A DNA stretch of 64,000 bases, taken from contig NXFV01000400.1 of NCBI GenBank assembly GCA_002803225.1, positions 29,075 to 93,074 on the forward strand. The letters are read 5' to 3'. Source of the DNA: Gamarada debralockiae (Eukaryota > Ascomycota > Leotiomycetes > Helotiales > Hyphodiscaceae). Below the pieces are notes generated by a model that saw nothing but the letters and a program-made list of their open reading frames with translations, ran no database searches and was not told the origin of the DNA. Made by a program: the position numbers and the translations under genes. This document shows, one piece after another, positions 48,810 to 60,345 of the stretch (position 1 is the stretch's first letter; each line of letters starts with the position of its first letter).

Positions 48810-50850
48810 CTATACATAGGGCCTATCACTATATTCGTAGAGGGAATAAAAGCAGTTGGCTGGAGCGGCTGGCGAAACCAAAGACGAGTAGTATTTCTCA
48901 GTCAAACCGTCGTGGAGTCGTTTTGTCGCTTCTCTCGCTTTCCTCGAGAGCTCAATCTCTCGTTTGAAGACTAGTGATCGTAACAAGGCGTCTTGGGGAT
49001 GGCGATGCTCATCGTATTTATCTGGTGGCATCATCAGCCTAAGATAAATATAGTAGTTGATGTTTGTCCGGCCTTAGTTCATTGTAACTTACGAAATAAC
49101 TGAAACTCAGTTTTCAAAGTCCCCATGTGCGCCATCAGCTCTTTACCTTCGCCAAACACACCGCTGTCTGTGAGCCAGTTGCGGGACATGGGCGAGGAGG
49201 GCCTGAAAAGGGCAGAGTATATAGACACGAGCATGTCGTACATATGTCTCGCAAGCTGAGGGAGGCCTTCCTTGTGTTTTTGGGAGCACCATAGGTTGAC
49301 AGTTTCTCGATATGTGAGTATGAGGAGCCAGAGACACGTCCAGATCGGGAGCATATTAGCTTTTCCGGGGCCCTTGGCATCGAAGAGTCGTTTTTGTAGA
49401 GCCGAGAGGATCTCGATTTCTAGATCTACTATTCCATCGGTGATAATGACAGCAAGCTGGGTGTGGACAGCCTGGGAGGCAAATCTACGCGGTTGCTCTC
49501 GACTCTCTTGTCCTAATGTTAAAGCACGGCACCAGATACCGTGGAGAGCACTTAAACGTACACCATTCCACACCAGCGATTTCTGTGAAAGTATTTAGGA
49601 CAGGCATATTCATAATGAGTTGAACCGTCAAGGCGGGCGGCAACAACAGAGGTACTTTGTACTTACCAACGGCAGATCTGCCTCGCATTCGCTGTAATGA
49701 CGCGCAAACGAGAGGAATGAGGCCCGCAAACCGCCCAAAAAACCCACGGAATGATTGGTTATCACAGTATCGATCGCCCAGTTCTCGAGTTCCTGAAGGG
49801 TGGGCAGCGAGTCTGCTGGGATAGCATAGAACTCCCCGGGGAGAAAGTGGGTCTGAGAACTGTAGGAATCGTAAAGAGCGAGGCTGTGGGTCTCTTGGGC
49901 TCCATCTCTTGGAGAGAACTTCCGCACCTCTAACTGCAGCCCGATAGTCTTCTTCCAAGGGAAGGGTATCCCGGTGTATTTCTCTGCAGGGTTTCGTTTA
50001 TATGTAAAGTCGTCCGCGGACCCAGCAGCATCTAAATGACAGTTGTAGAGGAAGACTGTCAACGTCTGTGTTGGACCTTCAAGCGGAGTCACTTCTTTGC
50101 GAAGCCACTCGAGATCTGATTTTCGATGCCAAAGATCTTTCCTCGATTCAGTGATAATCCAAAAAGAGCATTGCGCATCTCATGTTTCATTTACCTGAAG
50201 TAAATCGAACATCAAGAAGTCTCTGTCGGGTACAGAGGGATTTTCCCAGCTTGGCATTGCCATATGCCTTGATGCAACCAGAGCAAGGACTGTCTAATTT
50301 ACACTTGAAGCTCGTCAGTCGATGTGGAAGAATCATGCAATTGGAGAAAGCGTACCGATGATTTGGTGAGCCTGCATCGAATGCATGCTCCAACTTTCCT
50401 CAACTGGTCCACCTCTTTCCTCCGCACAGGAGAGAATTGTCTTCGCCTTCTTTTTTGTGGGGTACGGCTGGCGAATCCCTCAAATTCATACAGGCAAGCG
50501 GTGAATTGTGTTTGGCTCGACGGTGTGATCAAAGTCTGAGACCGGGCAATTGGAGGTGGAGAAGGTGCTCGTGATTGCAACGTGGCACTAAGGGGATCTT
50601 GGATAGCATTTGCATTGTATATCGCGTCGAATTCATCAAACTGTGAAGGGTGCGCGAGGTCCTCTTCAAAGTTCAGTAGGCAGGTGTTTATATCGTAGCG
50701 GTTCGGCTCAGAATCCTGGCAGAATGAAGGGAATGGAAAAAGTTGAGACTCAAGTCCAAACAATTCTTTTTCTGACGTCTGGAATGAACCTAGAAGCTCC
50801 TCACCAAGCAGGTTGTCCCAAGGACCAGTGTCCGGCCATAAGTTGTCCAT
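48810..50850 (-). CDS. Zn-cluster-like regulator, paralogue A
   Basis: Five exons (50850-50356, 50303-50195, 50136-49667, 49582-49093, 49021-48810) encode 591 residues. After a disordered, acidic N-terminus, a basic stretch (TPQKRRRRQFSP) leads into GACIRCRLTKSSCKLDSPCS and then GCIKAYGNAKLGKSLC: C-x2-C-x6-C-x5-C-x2-C as in fungal Zn(II)2Cys6 DNA-binding domains, but the sixth cysteine comes after 13 residues rather than the usual 6-9. The exon 1/2 junction splits the motif. The C-terminal half, shared with paralogue C, has FYAIPADSLPTLQELENWAI, ALHGIWCRALTL, LPIWTCLWLLILTYRETV and YDMLVSIYSALFR. A DNA-binding regulator is the best guess; targets are unknown. Third member of a tandem set on this strand. 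Confidence 0.8.
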
Positions 50851-51441
50851 GATGCCAAAGGTCGCAGCCGCGTATTGGATTGAGCAGTCTGGGATATTTC
50901 TGTGCGGAAAAACGTCAAAGCTTCACTTGCAGCAGTCCTAGGGTTCGGCTATGGACGTCAGAGAGATGACTTTCCTTGCGGGAGGACGCGAGGTCTTACT
51001 TATATTTAGCTAACAAGGCTGTCGAAACAATAACCGGTGGGCCTAAAGAGGAAACCCAAACGTCGAAAATCAAGGCGACCTATCGCAGACGAATCAAAAA
51101 GGCAGGCTGAGCGCCACAAAAGTTCCGGTGAACCCAATGCGTTTGATCATGTGACAGTGTTCTTGTCCTTGAGATATAGAGATGGGAGATAAAAGAAGGG
51201 ACATCCGATTAAAGCGGAGTAACCCAGGTCGAATTCAGTCTAAGCACTTCTCATACATAAGACGTGGAAGGACATCACGGGCAGGTGGAACCTTGGCCTC
51301 TCTGCAGCCTGACCACCTCTGTTCTGTCTGGTGATAATTGTATTATTGGCAAAGTTAGATAAGTAACCAAATTAGGAAACGGGAAACGATATATCGGGAA
51401 CTCCTCCATCAAATTTCCAGCAAATCAACCACCAACTGAAA
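50851..51441. other. spacer between paralogues A and B
   Basis: 590 bases upstream of paralogue A. Presumed promoter of A. A stretch near 51110-51160 resembles one near 53240-53290 (both hold AACCCAATGC and GTGACA), in keeping with duplication of the whole unit. Confidence 0.45.
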
Positions 51442-53017
51442 TCAAAATTCAACCGTTCCCCAACCGTCACGGGGCAGACTGATGTCGAGGTCCCTTGTGG
51501 CTATTCGAAGCTTCTCGTATACCAGCAAGGATTCGTGGTATGACTCGGCCAAGGGATCAGGAGGTCGCTTCATGCCTTTCATCTCCTGCTTGAAAATCAG
51601 TGAGTGAAGCAGGGCGTCCTTCTTGTGTCGACCCCGATATTTGCCTGCATCATGCATCAGTACGACCTGCGTCAATGTCTTTGTCTTTGACTTACTGAAT
51701 AGGGCAAACTCGGTCTTGAGCATTCCCATACTTTTCATTACGTTACAGTCCCGACCGAATAATGCGTACACATCATCAAAAAGCCAATTAAGCCTCAATG
51801 GCGAACTTGACCTGAATAATTCCGAGTAGATCGAAACAAGCATATCATACAGCTGCCTTGCAAGTTGTGGGCATTCTTTGCGTGCTTCCCAGGGAAGAAG
51901 CAATCGACAGTGTCGCGATATATGAGCAGTAAGAGCCACATGCATGCCCAGATGGGTACTATATTGTACTTCCCTGGCCCCTTTGAGTTGAAAATGCAAT
52001 CTTGGAATCAGACAAGAGGGAGACTTCGAGATCGATGATGCTTTGCGTTATGATCTCATGGAGCGGTACATGAACGGCTACGGAGACGTGTTGTTTGGGT
52101 TCAGATGGGGAGTCTCGTGGGATACTCAGCATGTGGGGCCAGACACAATGAAGGGCTATCAGGCGGAGGGCTTTGCGGAGCAAATCTTTCTATGGAAAGG
52201 TCAGTGAGACTATCTAAAGCCATTTCACCTCCAAGAGCTCTACTGTGCTTCCAAAGCAGTTTGGCAAAACTATCTAGGGGAATACTCACATGTGGCAAAT
52301 CTTTCTCGCTCTCATAGTAAGTTCGAGCAAAATGAATGATAGAAGATCGAAACCCCCCCGAAGAATTGGTGCGTAGGGTAACTTAACATGGTATTTAATG
52401 CCCATGCCTCGAGCTCCGAAAGGCTTGGCAAAGAACCACTGGGGATAGCGTAGCACTGCGGAGCTACACGTGGATAGTCCGGGTAGCTGGAATCGCAGAG
52501 ATACCTGGTATGTTGTTCTGGATTGCGAGGTACGAACGCTTCGACCGTTATTTCGAGAGGGATAGCCCGCTTATACAGATTAGGGCCTGTCGTGTGCTGT
52601 CGTCCAACTTCCAGATCGGATATGTCAGTGTGGTCGTTATTGTGATTGGTCACTTCGAGGAACGGTGGAAGGCTCTGAAGGCAGTGGGCTGCCAGGCACA
52701 AGTGTACTGGTGGTAATTAAAGGAACCAATGGGCCAATGCAGATGGCGGTGTTATGTCCATCAATCGGAGTAGTCTCAGTTATATTGACAACCAAAGAAG
52801 TAAGCTCTCCAGGCCCGGGGCCAGTCTGATCATATTGGAACATCTCTGAGGCTGGCCAGTGAAGGTAATCGAAGAGTGAAGGCGCATCTGAGATGTCTAG
52901 TGTTGAGTCCATGGGCATCGCAAGCAAATCTAGGAATGCTTCTTCAAGCGGATCAGATCCACAGGGAGGAATCTCGGACCATGACATGTCTGCCATGGTT
53001 GCGTTCTGCGACGACAT
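51442..53017 (-). pseudogene. Zn-cluster-like regulator, paralogue B, broken
   Basis: Recognisable copy of the family that has lost function. The N-terminal exon (from 53017, MSSQNATMADMSWSE) is open and acidic, but it runs straight into the region equivalent to residues about 205 onward of A: no Cys-rich zinc segment is present, so that part has been deleted. The later region is clear: CYAIPSGSLPSLSELEAWAL (about 52440), LIALHCVWPHML (about 52150) and ECPQLARQLYDMLVSIYSEL (about 51840). Between the last two, the frame changes twice: near 51985, where IAFSTQ should become FNSKGPGKYNIVPIWACMWL in another frame, and near 51898, after RDTVDCFFP. The last intron still has GT-AG borders. Lies between the two apparently intact copies. 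Confidence 0.8.
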
Positions 53018-53278
53018 TGTTCGACAAGGCTGAGGCCAATGGGTTGGTGGCCGAAGAAGAGCCTGCAGATAAATCCTTGAAAGGGCGAAATGCTAGATAG
53101 ATGAGATGCTTGTCGAGAGGGGAGAATAAAGTTTTATACACCTCAATGAGGCTCGCAGGAAGCTCCGGTGGACTCAAAGAGGAAATCATGAGGGTAAAAG
53201 TAAGGCAGGCCATTGATGGGCGAATGGAGCCAGCGGCTGAACGCCACAAAACTCCCGGCGAACCCAATGCAGATTTGA

Positions 53279-55302
53279 TCAGGTGACATTGTGCAAGTTG
53301 CGCAATCGGATAGCTTTTTGGAGAGCTTCCTCACCGAGCTTCTTCTCATGTTCAAATATTAGTGTACGCAGTAGCGTATCGTAAGAAGTTTGGAAGTCTT
53401 CGTCCCCGTTATCTGTTGTTGAGCGTTGTCAGCGCGATTCTACAGTCGGAGGATTGAGGAAGGGAGAGTCAGTGACTAACGGATGTATCCCATCTCTGTC
53501 TTGATGGTACCCATTCTCTCCAGGATTCTGAAGTCCCTGCCAAACAGCTCGAAAATGTCATCTTTCAGGAAGTCATGCCAAAGCGGCGTCGAACTCCGAA
53601 ACTGGGTCGAGTATGTGGAGATGAGCATGTTATACATGTGCTGTGACAGTTCCAGGTAGCTGTTCCTATTTCTCCTGCTTGACCAGTGGAGAATTGTTCG
53701 TCGATAAGTAAGCATCAAAAGCCAGAGGCAAATCCATATTGGCAGCTCGTTCTGTGGTCTTCGTCCTTTTTGGCTAAAGATGAGGGTTTGAAGTTGTCCC
53801 AGAATGTCGCGTTCCAGAGCTTCGATTCCCGGGGCAATAATGCCCGCGATTTGCTTATGAACAGCTTTGGAAGCATATCTTGGGGCTTCATGGCGTGTCT
53901 CCTTCGGTTCTGGAAGGGCTGAACACCACATCCCATGGAGGCAACTCAGTCGCACTGCCTGTTGCATAAGGCTTCTCTGTATTCAAAGGTCAGGGAACAA
54001 AACAATGAGAAAATTAGGCGGCTAAAATTATTCGACAGAGACTTACAAGAGGAAGAACTGTACTGGACTCATAGTACTTCCGGGCAAGAGACATGAAAGA
54101 CCCCTGAAGCCCATCATCGAATATACAACGGCGATGAGACCGGGTTGAGTCTAGCGCCCACTGCGCAAGCTTTTCAAGAGTCGGTAGAGAATCCGCTGGA
54201 ATTGCGTAGTAAGATGGAGCAGTCAAGACTGTTTTGTTACTGTCAGTCAAGGTTACATTGAGATTGTGCTTGATTTCTCGCCCCGGACCCGGCTTAAAAT
54301 CTTGTACTGTGATTCGAAGAGGCGGTACTGGCGTCCACGGCCCGTCATGGCCTCCGTCCCAGGTGTAATCCAAGTCATTGACGAAGGCGCTGATGTCACA
54401 AAAGTTGACCAGAGATAATTCGACGATTCGCCTTGACCCTTGCAAGGGGGTCAGATTTCTCTTCAGCCATCGGCTGTCGTGTTTGCGATCCCAGAGATCT
54501 ATGACATTTTAGTGGAAATTAGAGAACGCATTGAGAATAGTCACCTGATTTGAAGGAATTGAGACGAACATCCAGCAGCTTTTGTCGACCGCAAAGCGCT
54601 TGACTGAGATATGGATCTCCACAGAGTTTCACGCACCTATCACATGGTGTTCCAGAACCGCACTGTATGTGAATGAGTCCGTGGCTTCCCAAGAAGGGAA
54701 GGGCATCTTACTGGTGTCTTCATGATCTTGCATCTTATGCAAGCCCCAACTTGCCGAATCATCCCAACTTCCATCCAACGCTCTTGCTCATATGGCCGTC
54801 TGCGCCTCTTTTCACTTGTGACGGGCTTAGGCCCCATGAATTCCGATTGGTAGTCTTCGAGTGTTCTCTTTTTCGGCCTCTCTGGTAGTGGTGGGACTGG
54901 TTTGCAAGAAGCTTGAGTAGGAGAAATCGAGGACTCAGCAGAAGTCAGGGGAGTGGCCAAGCCAGATGAGGAGTTGGTATGAGACTCGGACTTGTGGCAC
55001 ATTTGGTAGGAGATAGCCAGATCGAGGTCACTTGTAATGTTCATTGTACAGAAATTGGGACCATGCAGAATTGGAGAGTGGTTTTCCATCCACTCATTAT
55101 TACCGAGAAAAATATCCATACCGGAAGAAATGGGACCATGCAGGAGGGGAATCTGGGTCTCACCCGACAAATTATCAGCAAATAGGTTGTCGAAATCTAG
55201 AAGGCCAAAAGGGTCTGTGAAGTTGGCCATCGGATCCATGTAAACTTCGCCTTGGAAGTTGAAGTCCCATTCTTGATGGCCGTACGCCGAATGGCTAGCC
55301 AT
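53279..55302 (-). CDS. Zn-cluster-like regulator, paralogue C
   Basis: Five exons (55302-54712, 54662-54545, 54498-54047, 53976-53481, 53412-53279) encode 596 residues, with intron positions and phases matching paralogue A. The zinc segment reads GACIRCKIMKTPCGSGTPCD followed by RCVKLCGDPYLSQALC, again C-x2-C-x6-C-x5-C-x2-C with an extra Cys and a long gap to the last one. It follows a basic EKRRRRPYEQERW. Conserved C-terminal blocks: YYAIPADSLPTLEKLAQWAL, CLHGMWCSALPE, LPIWICLWLLMLTYRRTI, HMYNMLISTYSTQF and a final LLRTLIFEHEKKLGEEALQK. The start at 55302 (MASHSAYGHQEWD) was chosen over an in-frame ATG at 55416. Likely nuclear DNA-binding regulator; no target known. First member of the tandem set. 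Confidence 0.8.
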
Positions 55303-56153
55303 TGAGAAGGATTCTTCTGCTCGTCTTCCGGAAATTGTTTGATTTATTAAGCAAGTGGCCCAGTAGGAATCAGAATACGGTACAACAGAAAGGGATCGAA
55401 GATTTGTGGAGCTCAACGATTTGAAACTAAACGGAGTGGGTTACAGAGCCGCCTGAAAAATCAAGAGAGAAGAGGAGTTCATATAGGCAGGAGGGATAAG
55501 GCTCTGAGGAGCCTCACTCGAGGTCGGTGAGTCCTGAAATGGACTAGCCAGATGCAATGATATTGAGAAACAAGGCGACGAATTGAAAGAGTCGAGACCG
55601 CACGGAAAGGGTGCTCGGTGAGGCCATTTTGGGTATCTTTTTGATCATGTGATCCGCGCCAATTGGTGATCTCTGACGATTCTGCTCTCAGATCAGTCTC
55701 AATGACAAAAATTTTGCCCTGGAACTCTAGATGGATTCAATCTCGTGATTGATCGCGTTAGATCTGGTGACATTGTTGTCGAAGTCGCGATTTTTAGACC
55801 ACTCTGCCGCCGGCGCGGGAGTTGAGTGAAGCCACGAAGCCACCTATCGCCGGCTGCTGGAAAGTCTCTTCAGAGTTATCTTGGACTTGCAACAGTACCA
55901 GTTATCCCGATGTAGATGATTGCAAACGATGAGGTATGAAGGAAGTCCAGTTTGTTGGAGATGACGAATGACAAGTCTGTCGTCAAAATCTTGCCCCGCC
56001 ATCGGGGCAACGTAAATTTTATAATCCCCTCACTTTGATGCGACTCATCCTGAATCTTTAGGATTGTCTTCTTCAATTACACTCAACCAGGTATTACAAT
56101 CACCCAATTGACTGCGGCATTTCAAAACTAATATCTACTCTGCAGAAATAACG
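55303..56153. other. divergent spacer between paralogue C and the ADSS relic
   Basis: 850 bases, no gene recognised. Presumed promoter of paralogue C. Confidence 0.4.
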
Positions 56154-57693
56154 ATGGCGATGATAGTGATTGGTGAGTTATTCCAGGGATAGGTCGTAGA
56201 GTGACTTGGCACTGACTCTGGAGCAGGCGGGCAATGGGGAGATGGTTCGTATCCTTTTCTATGCCGGACAAGAAGCAATGCTGACTTTGGGATCGCGAAT
56301 AGAGGGGAAGGGCAAGGTGTTTTCGGGTGTTGTTCGCGAGGTTAATGGGGCTGAATGAACTTAGCTCTTCGACATTCTGGTGCCCAAATTCACGCTCTGT
56401 ACGTCCAAACACTCCCAACATCCGGAGAAGAAGTACTGCTGACTGCAAGATCTACATAGGTGCCGAGCACAAGGAGGAAGTAAGTGATAGACCTGCGGTC
56501 CTCGAATTACCCCCGAGAGTGAACGAAGAACGTACTGATTACTGGATTTGCTGCAGAAAATGCTGGACATACTATCGTCGCGAACGGAATTACATGCGAT
56601 TTCCACCTTCTACCATCTGGTCTAATCAATCCGAACTGCACAAACTTGATTGGTTCTGGAGTCGTTGTTCACGTTCCTGCGTTCTTTAAGGAATCGAAAG
56701 ATGTGAAGGCCAAGGGATTGGAGGACGCCGAGAAACGCATCTCCATCAGTAATCGAGCACACGTCGTATTTGACTTGCACCAACTAGTTCATGGATTAGA
56801 AGAAGTAGAGCTAGAGAGTGGTGGTAGAAAGGATAAAAGCATTGGTACTACAGTGAAGGGCATTGGCGTGAGCACAAATAGTTTCCATCCTGATCAAGAA
56901 ATGCCGGCCCAAGTTTCTGCAGCCAGCGTATTCAACCAAAGCTACACGAAGCGGCGTTCGAATCTTGGTGATCTTTAATAAAAACTCTTTAATGAGAAGT
57001 TACGGAAGTTGGCAGATAGATATAAGAAGAGATATTGGGGCCATTTGAATTCCAATGTTGAAGAAGAGATCTCCAGATTCAATGTAAGGGACCACTCACC
57101 TGCAAACAATGCCAGGACAGGACTGGTCGTTCCTTCTAGGGTACCGCCGAGAACTTGCTAAATATGTCATCGATGTCGTGCCTTTAATCCACGGTGCCCA
57201 ACAAACCTCTACGCCTATTCTCATCGAAGATGCAAATGCTCCGATTGGGGCATACCCATATGTGACAAGGTGAGTTTTGAGAAATGTCTACCTCGGGGCT
57301 GTGTCGTGAGCTATGTCTCTCAACACTTGTCTCTCGAGTAGGCACTTCCATGCCTTTCCAGCGAAATTAGCTGACTCTATTTTTGCTCGAATACTGGTCC
57401 CGGGGGTATCATGACTGGGCTTGTAATCAATCCCACGAAGATTTCTTCTATTATTGGTAAGTTTTCTAGAGGCGAACTTGTCTAGCTCTGGACTGCTCCG
57501 TGGACAGCGACTCTGGGTTCGATGTTTTGCGTACTGTCCAAGATCCACCTTCAGAATTGAATTACTAACTTCCCAATCTATTGAAGGCGTCGTAAAAGCC
57601 TATACTACACGTGTAGGTGGTGGCCCCTTTGCCACTGAAGATCTCACTCCCGAAATAGGGGGGAAGCTCAAAGATATTGGCCGTGAATTTTGA
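56154..57693 (+). pseudogene. adenylosuccinate synthetase relic (ADE12-like), truncated
   Basis: Adenylosuccinate synthetase joins IMP and aspartate in AMP synthesis. Family blocks appear in order, partly in different frames: MAMIVIG (56154), then after an intron GGQWGDEGKGK, LFDILVPKF (about 56366), [20 protein letters not shown] (about 56545), [67 protein letters not shown] (about 56985), PLIHGAQQTSTPILIEDANA (about 57180), [20 protein letters not shown] (about 57420) and [18 protein letters not shown]. Intron remnants with GT-AG borders remain, so this is not a retrocopy. Faults: frame changes within the middle, loss of the usual glycine-rich part after KGIG, and a stop right after GREF; the C-terminal third (GRKRRCGWLD region) was not found downstream. 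Clearly a dead partial copy. Confidence 0.85.
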
Positions 57694-58163
57694 GGTGAGC
57701 AATCTGTGTCTTATTCCAGGGTGATTCGTGTTTGTCCTCAGATTTGTGCATTTCTTCCATCCCTTGGATTTCGCATCCGAGTCGAGCCCGAAATTTCCAA
57801 TAATGGTGATAGTTCTTGTGGGAATCTCAAACTGTTTCCAGTGTATTTGGAGTACAGTAGAGAAATGAGAGAAGCTGAGGGCGATTGAGAGATTGGCACC
57901 ATGTTCTATCTACCGGCAAGAAGGGATATCTCGTACGGGGGCATCTTTGCATCGCATGCTGTTGAAGCAGTCTTCTAGGAGTTCCTATATCTTATCTGCA
58001 TCTTCCCCAGTTGATATCTTCTCTTTACGATCTCGAAACTATTCCTTCGCACATTGTTGTCTACTTTCATACTCCCCGTTCATCCGCAGAACAATTCAAT
58101 CTCCCTCCTTACTGAATCGTCACTTTTTGCAAAATCACGGGCGGGAAACTAGCTCACTGTACC
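57694..58163. other. spacer between two relics
   Basis: No coding signal recognised; the missing ADSS C-terminus is not found here. A C/T-rich stretch at 57990-58110 may be the remnant promoter of the RTA1-like gene. Confidence 0.4.
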
Positions 58164-59209
58164 ATGAGCTCCTGCCCTTTATCAGACTCAATATATGGCT
58201 ATGAAGTTTCGAAAGCATCAAGCATCGTATTTATGGCAATTTCGGAATCTTCTATCTTTTCTACTTAGTTCAGGCCTTCCGAGCAAAGGCATGGACGTTT
58301 TTATTTGCTATGGCCTTGGAGACCTTGGGCGAAGTTGTGAGCAAGTACTCCTCATAATCTTCCATTTGTCCTTGGCTGATTCGGTGATAGGATACTATGG
58401 TCGCCATCAAATTATCAAAGAATGTGTTCGACGAGCTGGGTTTAAGATCCAGATCATCTGTATAACCGTGGCGCTGGTACGTACCCTTACTCTCATGTAC
58501 ACAGGCAACTCTGCTAAGTCCAGTATAGCAGGGATTCCTCTCAGCAGGTATATACCTCATCCTCAAGCATCTGTTCGTACACCCCATCTCAAGCCAACAC
58601 CAAGCTCCACTAACAACTCCCAGCGTCATAGTCTTCTCTCCTTCCATCTCCTGCATCCTACCAAAAATACTATACCTGGACCTTCGTCTTCTGCGACCTT
58701 ATCTCCATCGCTACCCAAGGAATCGGAGCCGGCATCGCCGCCCAAGAATCCAACGTCTCCCTCAGCAACAAACTAATGATGATCGGTCTCTCTTCCGAGG
58801 TCTTCACATTGGCCATTTTCGGGACTCCTAGCAGGTGAATACGCTTTTCGCTGCTACAAATTCCGTGCTCATTTGAATTCGAACATGTATGAGATGAGAC
58901 GCAGTCGGAAGTTCAAGACGTTTCTGGTTGGGGTTGTGGTGGCGTATGTTTGTATTGTGATTGAGTGTGCGCATCGCATTGAGGAGATGGCAGGCGGTTG
59001 GAGGAATCCTTTGATGGAGGACCAGACTGATTTTATTGTGCTAGATAGTATGTATGTTTGCATGTTTGCATGTTTCTTTTGAGGTGTGGAGAGTGCTAAT
59101 GGCGTTTAGAATGTGCTCAATTGCTGCTGTCGCGCTGAATATCTGCCAACCAGGCTTCTTGTTCAAGAGAAGCTATGAGATGGTCAATAAGCCTGAGATT
59201 CAGGAGTGA
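58164..59209 (+). pseudogene. RTA1-like membrane protein, frameshifted
   Basis: RTA1-family proteins are seven-pass fungal membrane proteins linked to lipid-export and azole or stress resistance. The start is MSSCPLSDSIYGYEVSKASS. A one-base loss near 58241 moves the frame; the next frame reads FGIFYLFYLVQAFRAKAWTF and ALETLGEV. Then IGYYGRHQIIKECVRRAGFK and IQIICITVALV, FLSAGIYLILKHLFVHP, YTWTFVFCDLISIATQGIGA, GLSSEVFTLAIFG and YVCIVIECAHRIEEMAGGW follow in order, ending NPLMEDQTDFIVLDS, with a last exon to the stop at 59209. The family motifs (FVFCDLIS-IATQGIGAG and YRxxE-xxGGW) are present, but at least three frame changes occur that introns do not resolve. Function is unlikely unless the sequence has errors. 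Confidence 0.8.
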
Positions 59210-59559
59210 GAGCTGGCTCCCATTCACGAGAGCACGCCCACGAATACACGACTTGAAAGCGTGTGACTTGACTTTGTCACGATGCTGACGGTGCGAGTGA
59301 AAGGTGTTGAGATGATAGGACCTTGAGTGCCTGAGATCAAAAGAGTTGTGTGTGCCCTTTGCGAGATTGGGAGGATATGACACTGTAGTTAGAATGGCAA
59401 AAGTTTTCTTCTCAAAACTAGTTGATGTCTCTTGACATTGCAAGTCTGCAATGCTTTTGGCTGATTACTCCGACCATGATCCGTGCCTGACCAGCAACCC
59501 TCCAGGAAGCTGCAACGCCATCAATCCTCCACACTAGGTGGAGCGACATCTCTCCGTAA

Positions 59560-60345
59560 CCATTCATAAATCATTTCCCCAGAGTATTATATCAATCCTA
59601 ATATTCTGATAAGTAGAATCGCTCCCAGTTCTCCATCCCATGTTTCCCTTCTTCATCGCAGTCAATGCAGCACTCCAATACTGGCTATGTATATGCAGAA
59701 TGAAATGCGCCGAGGACAAAGTTCTCCTGGCAGAAAGGCTGCCAATTGCAATAAAAGCGTACAGAACTTCGTAAGCACGGTGTAAAATCTGATGATAGTG
59801 CCAATTCGAACCAGCTTGGCTGAGGGCCTTCAACATCATCAACCAGATGGCCCAGTAGAGGTACTAGGTACTAGCACTTACCTCCTGGCTGGGCTTGCTG
59901 CCATCGAACCAAGGATCAGTGGCCCCAAACAGCATTTTCCATACATTGCCAGTTGATCGCTCATGGTCAATGATATCCCTGTGGTCACAGCAAGTCAGCA
60001 AATTGGTTTTCGGAGTGGAAACGGACAAGTACTACAATTCGCACTTACAAAGAAAGGCCCAAATTGTCATCCAAATCATCCAACAGCTTCAGAGCTTCTG
60101 AATTATTGCCGAAGCTAAGAAACTATTGCCCTTTTTTTCTCGAGCTTGTCTACTAGCTTCCGGATTGGGGGTGTCAAATCAGTATTGGGTTGCCAGATCC
60201 CGCCTGTAAGAACGTAGATATTCAACGAGCGGATCGGCTTGAACACTTTCTTGTACCACTTCTTGTCGAATCCTTTAATATAATGGTCTATTATCGAGCT
60301 TAAACGTATGCGAATATGTGTGAGGCCACGAAGCCCTTTCATGGA
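59560..60345 (-). pseudogene. unrecognised gene fragment or relic
   Basis: Minus-strand frames here look coding but cannot be joined into one model. At 60115-60342 one frame reads KGLRGLTHIRIRLSSIIDHY, then FDKKWYKKVFKPIRSLNIYV and PPIRKLVDKLEKK. At about 60100-60050 another gives NSEALKLLDDLDDNLGLSL, which splices through GT-AG (about 60047 to 59977) to DIIDHERSTGNVWKMLFGAT and DPWFDGSKPSQE, followed by a GTAAGT donor. I do not recognise the family. It lies among other relics and upstream of the NLR gene, so decay is likely. Confidence 0.35.
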
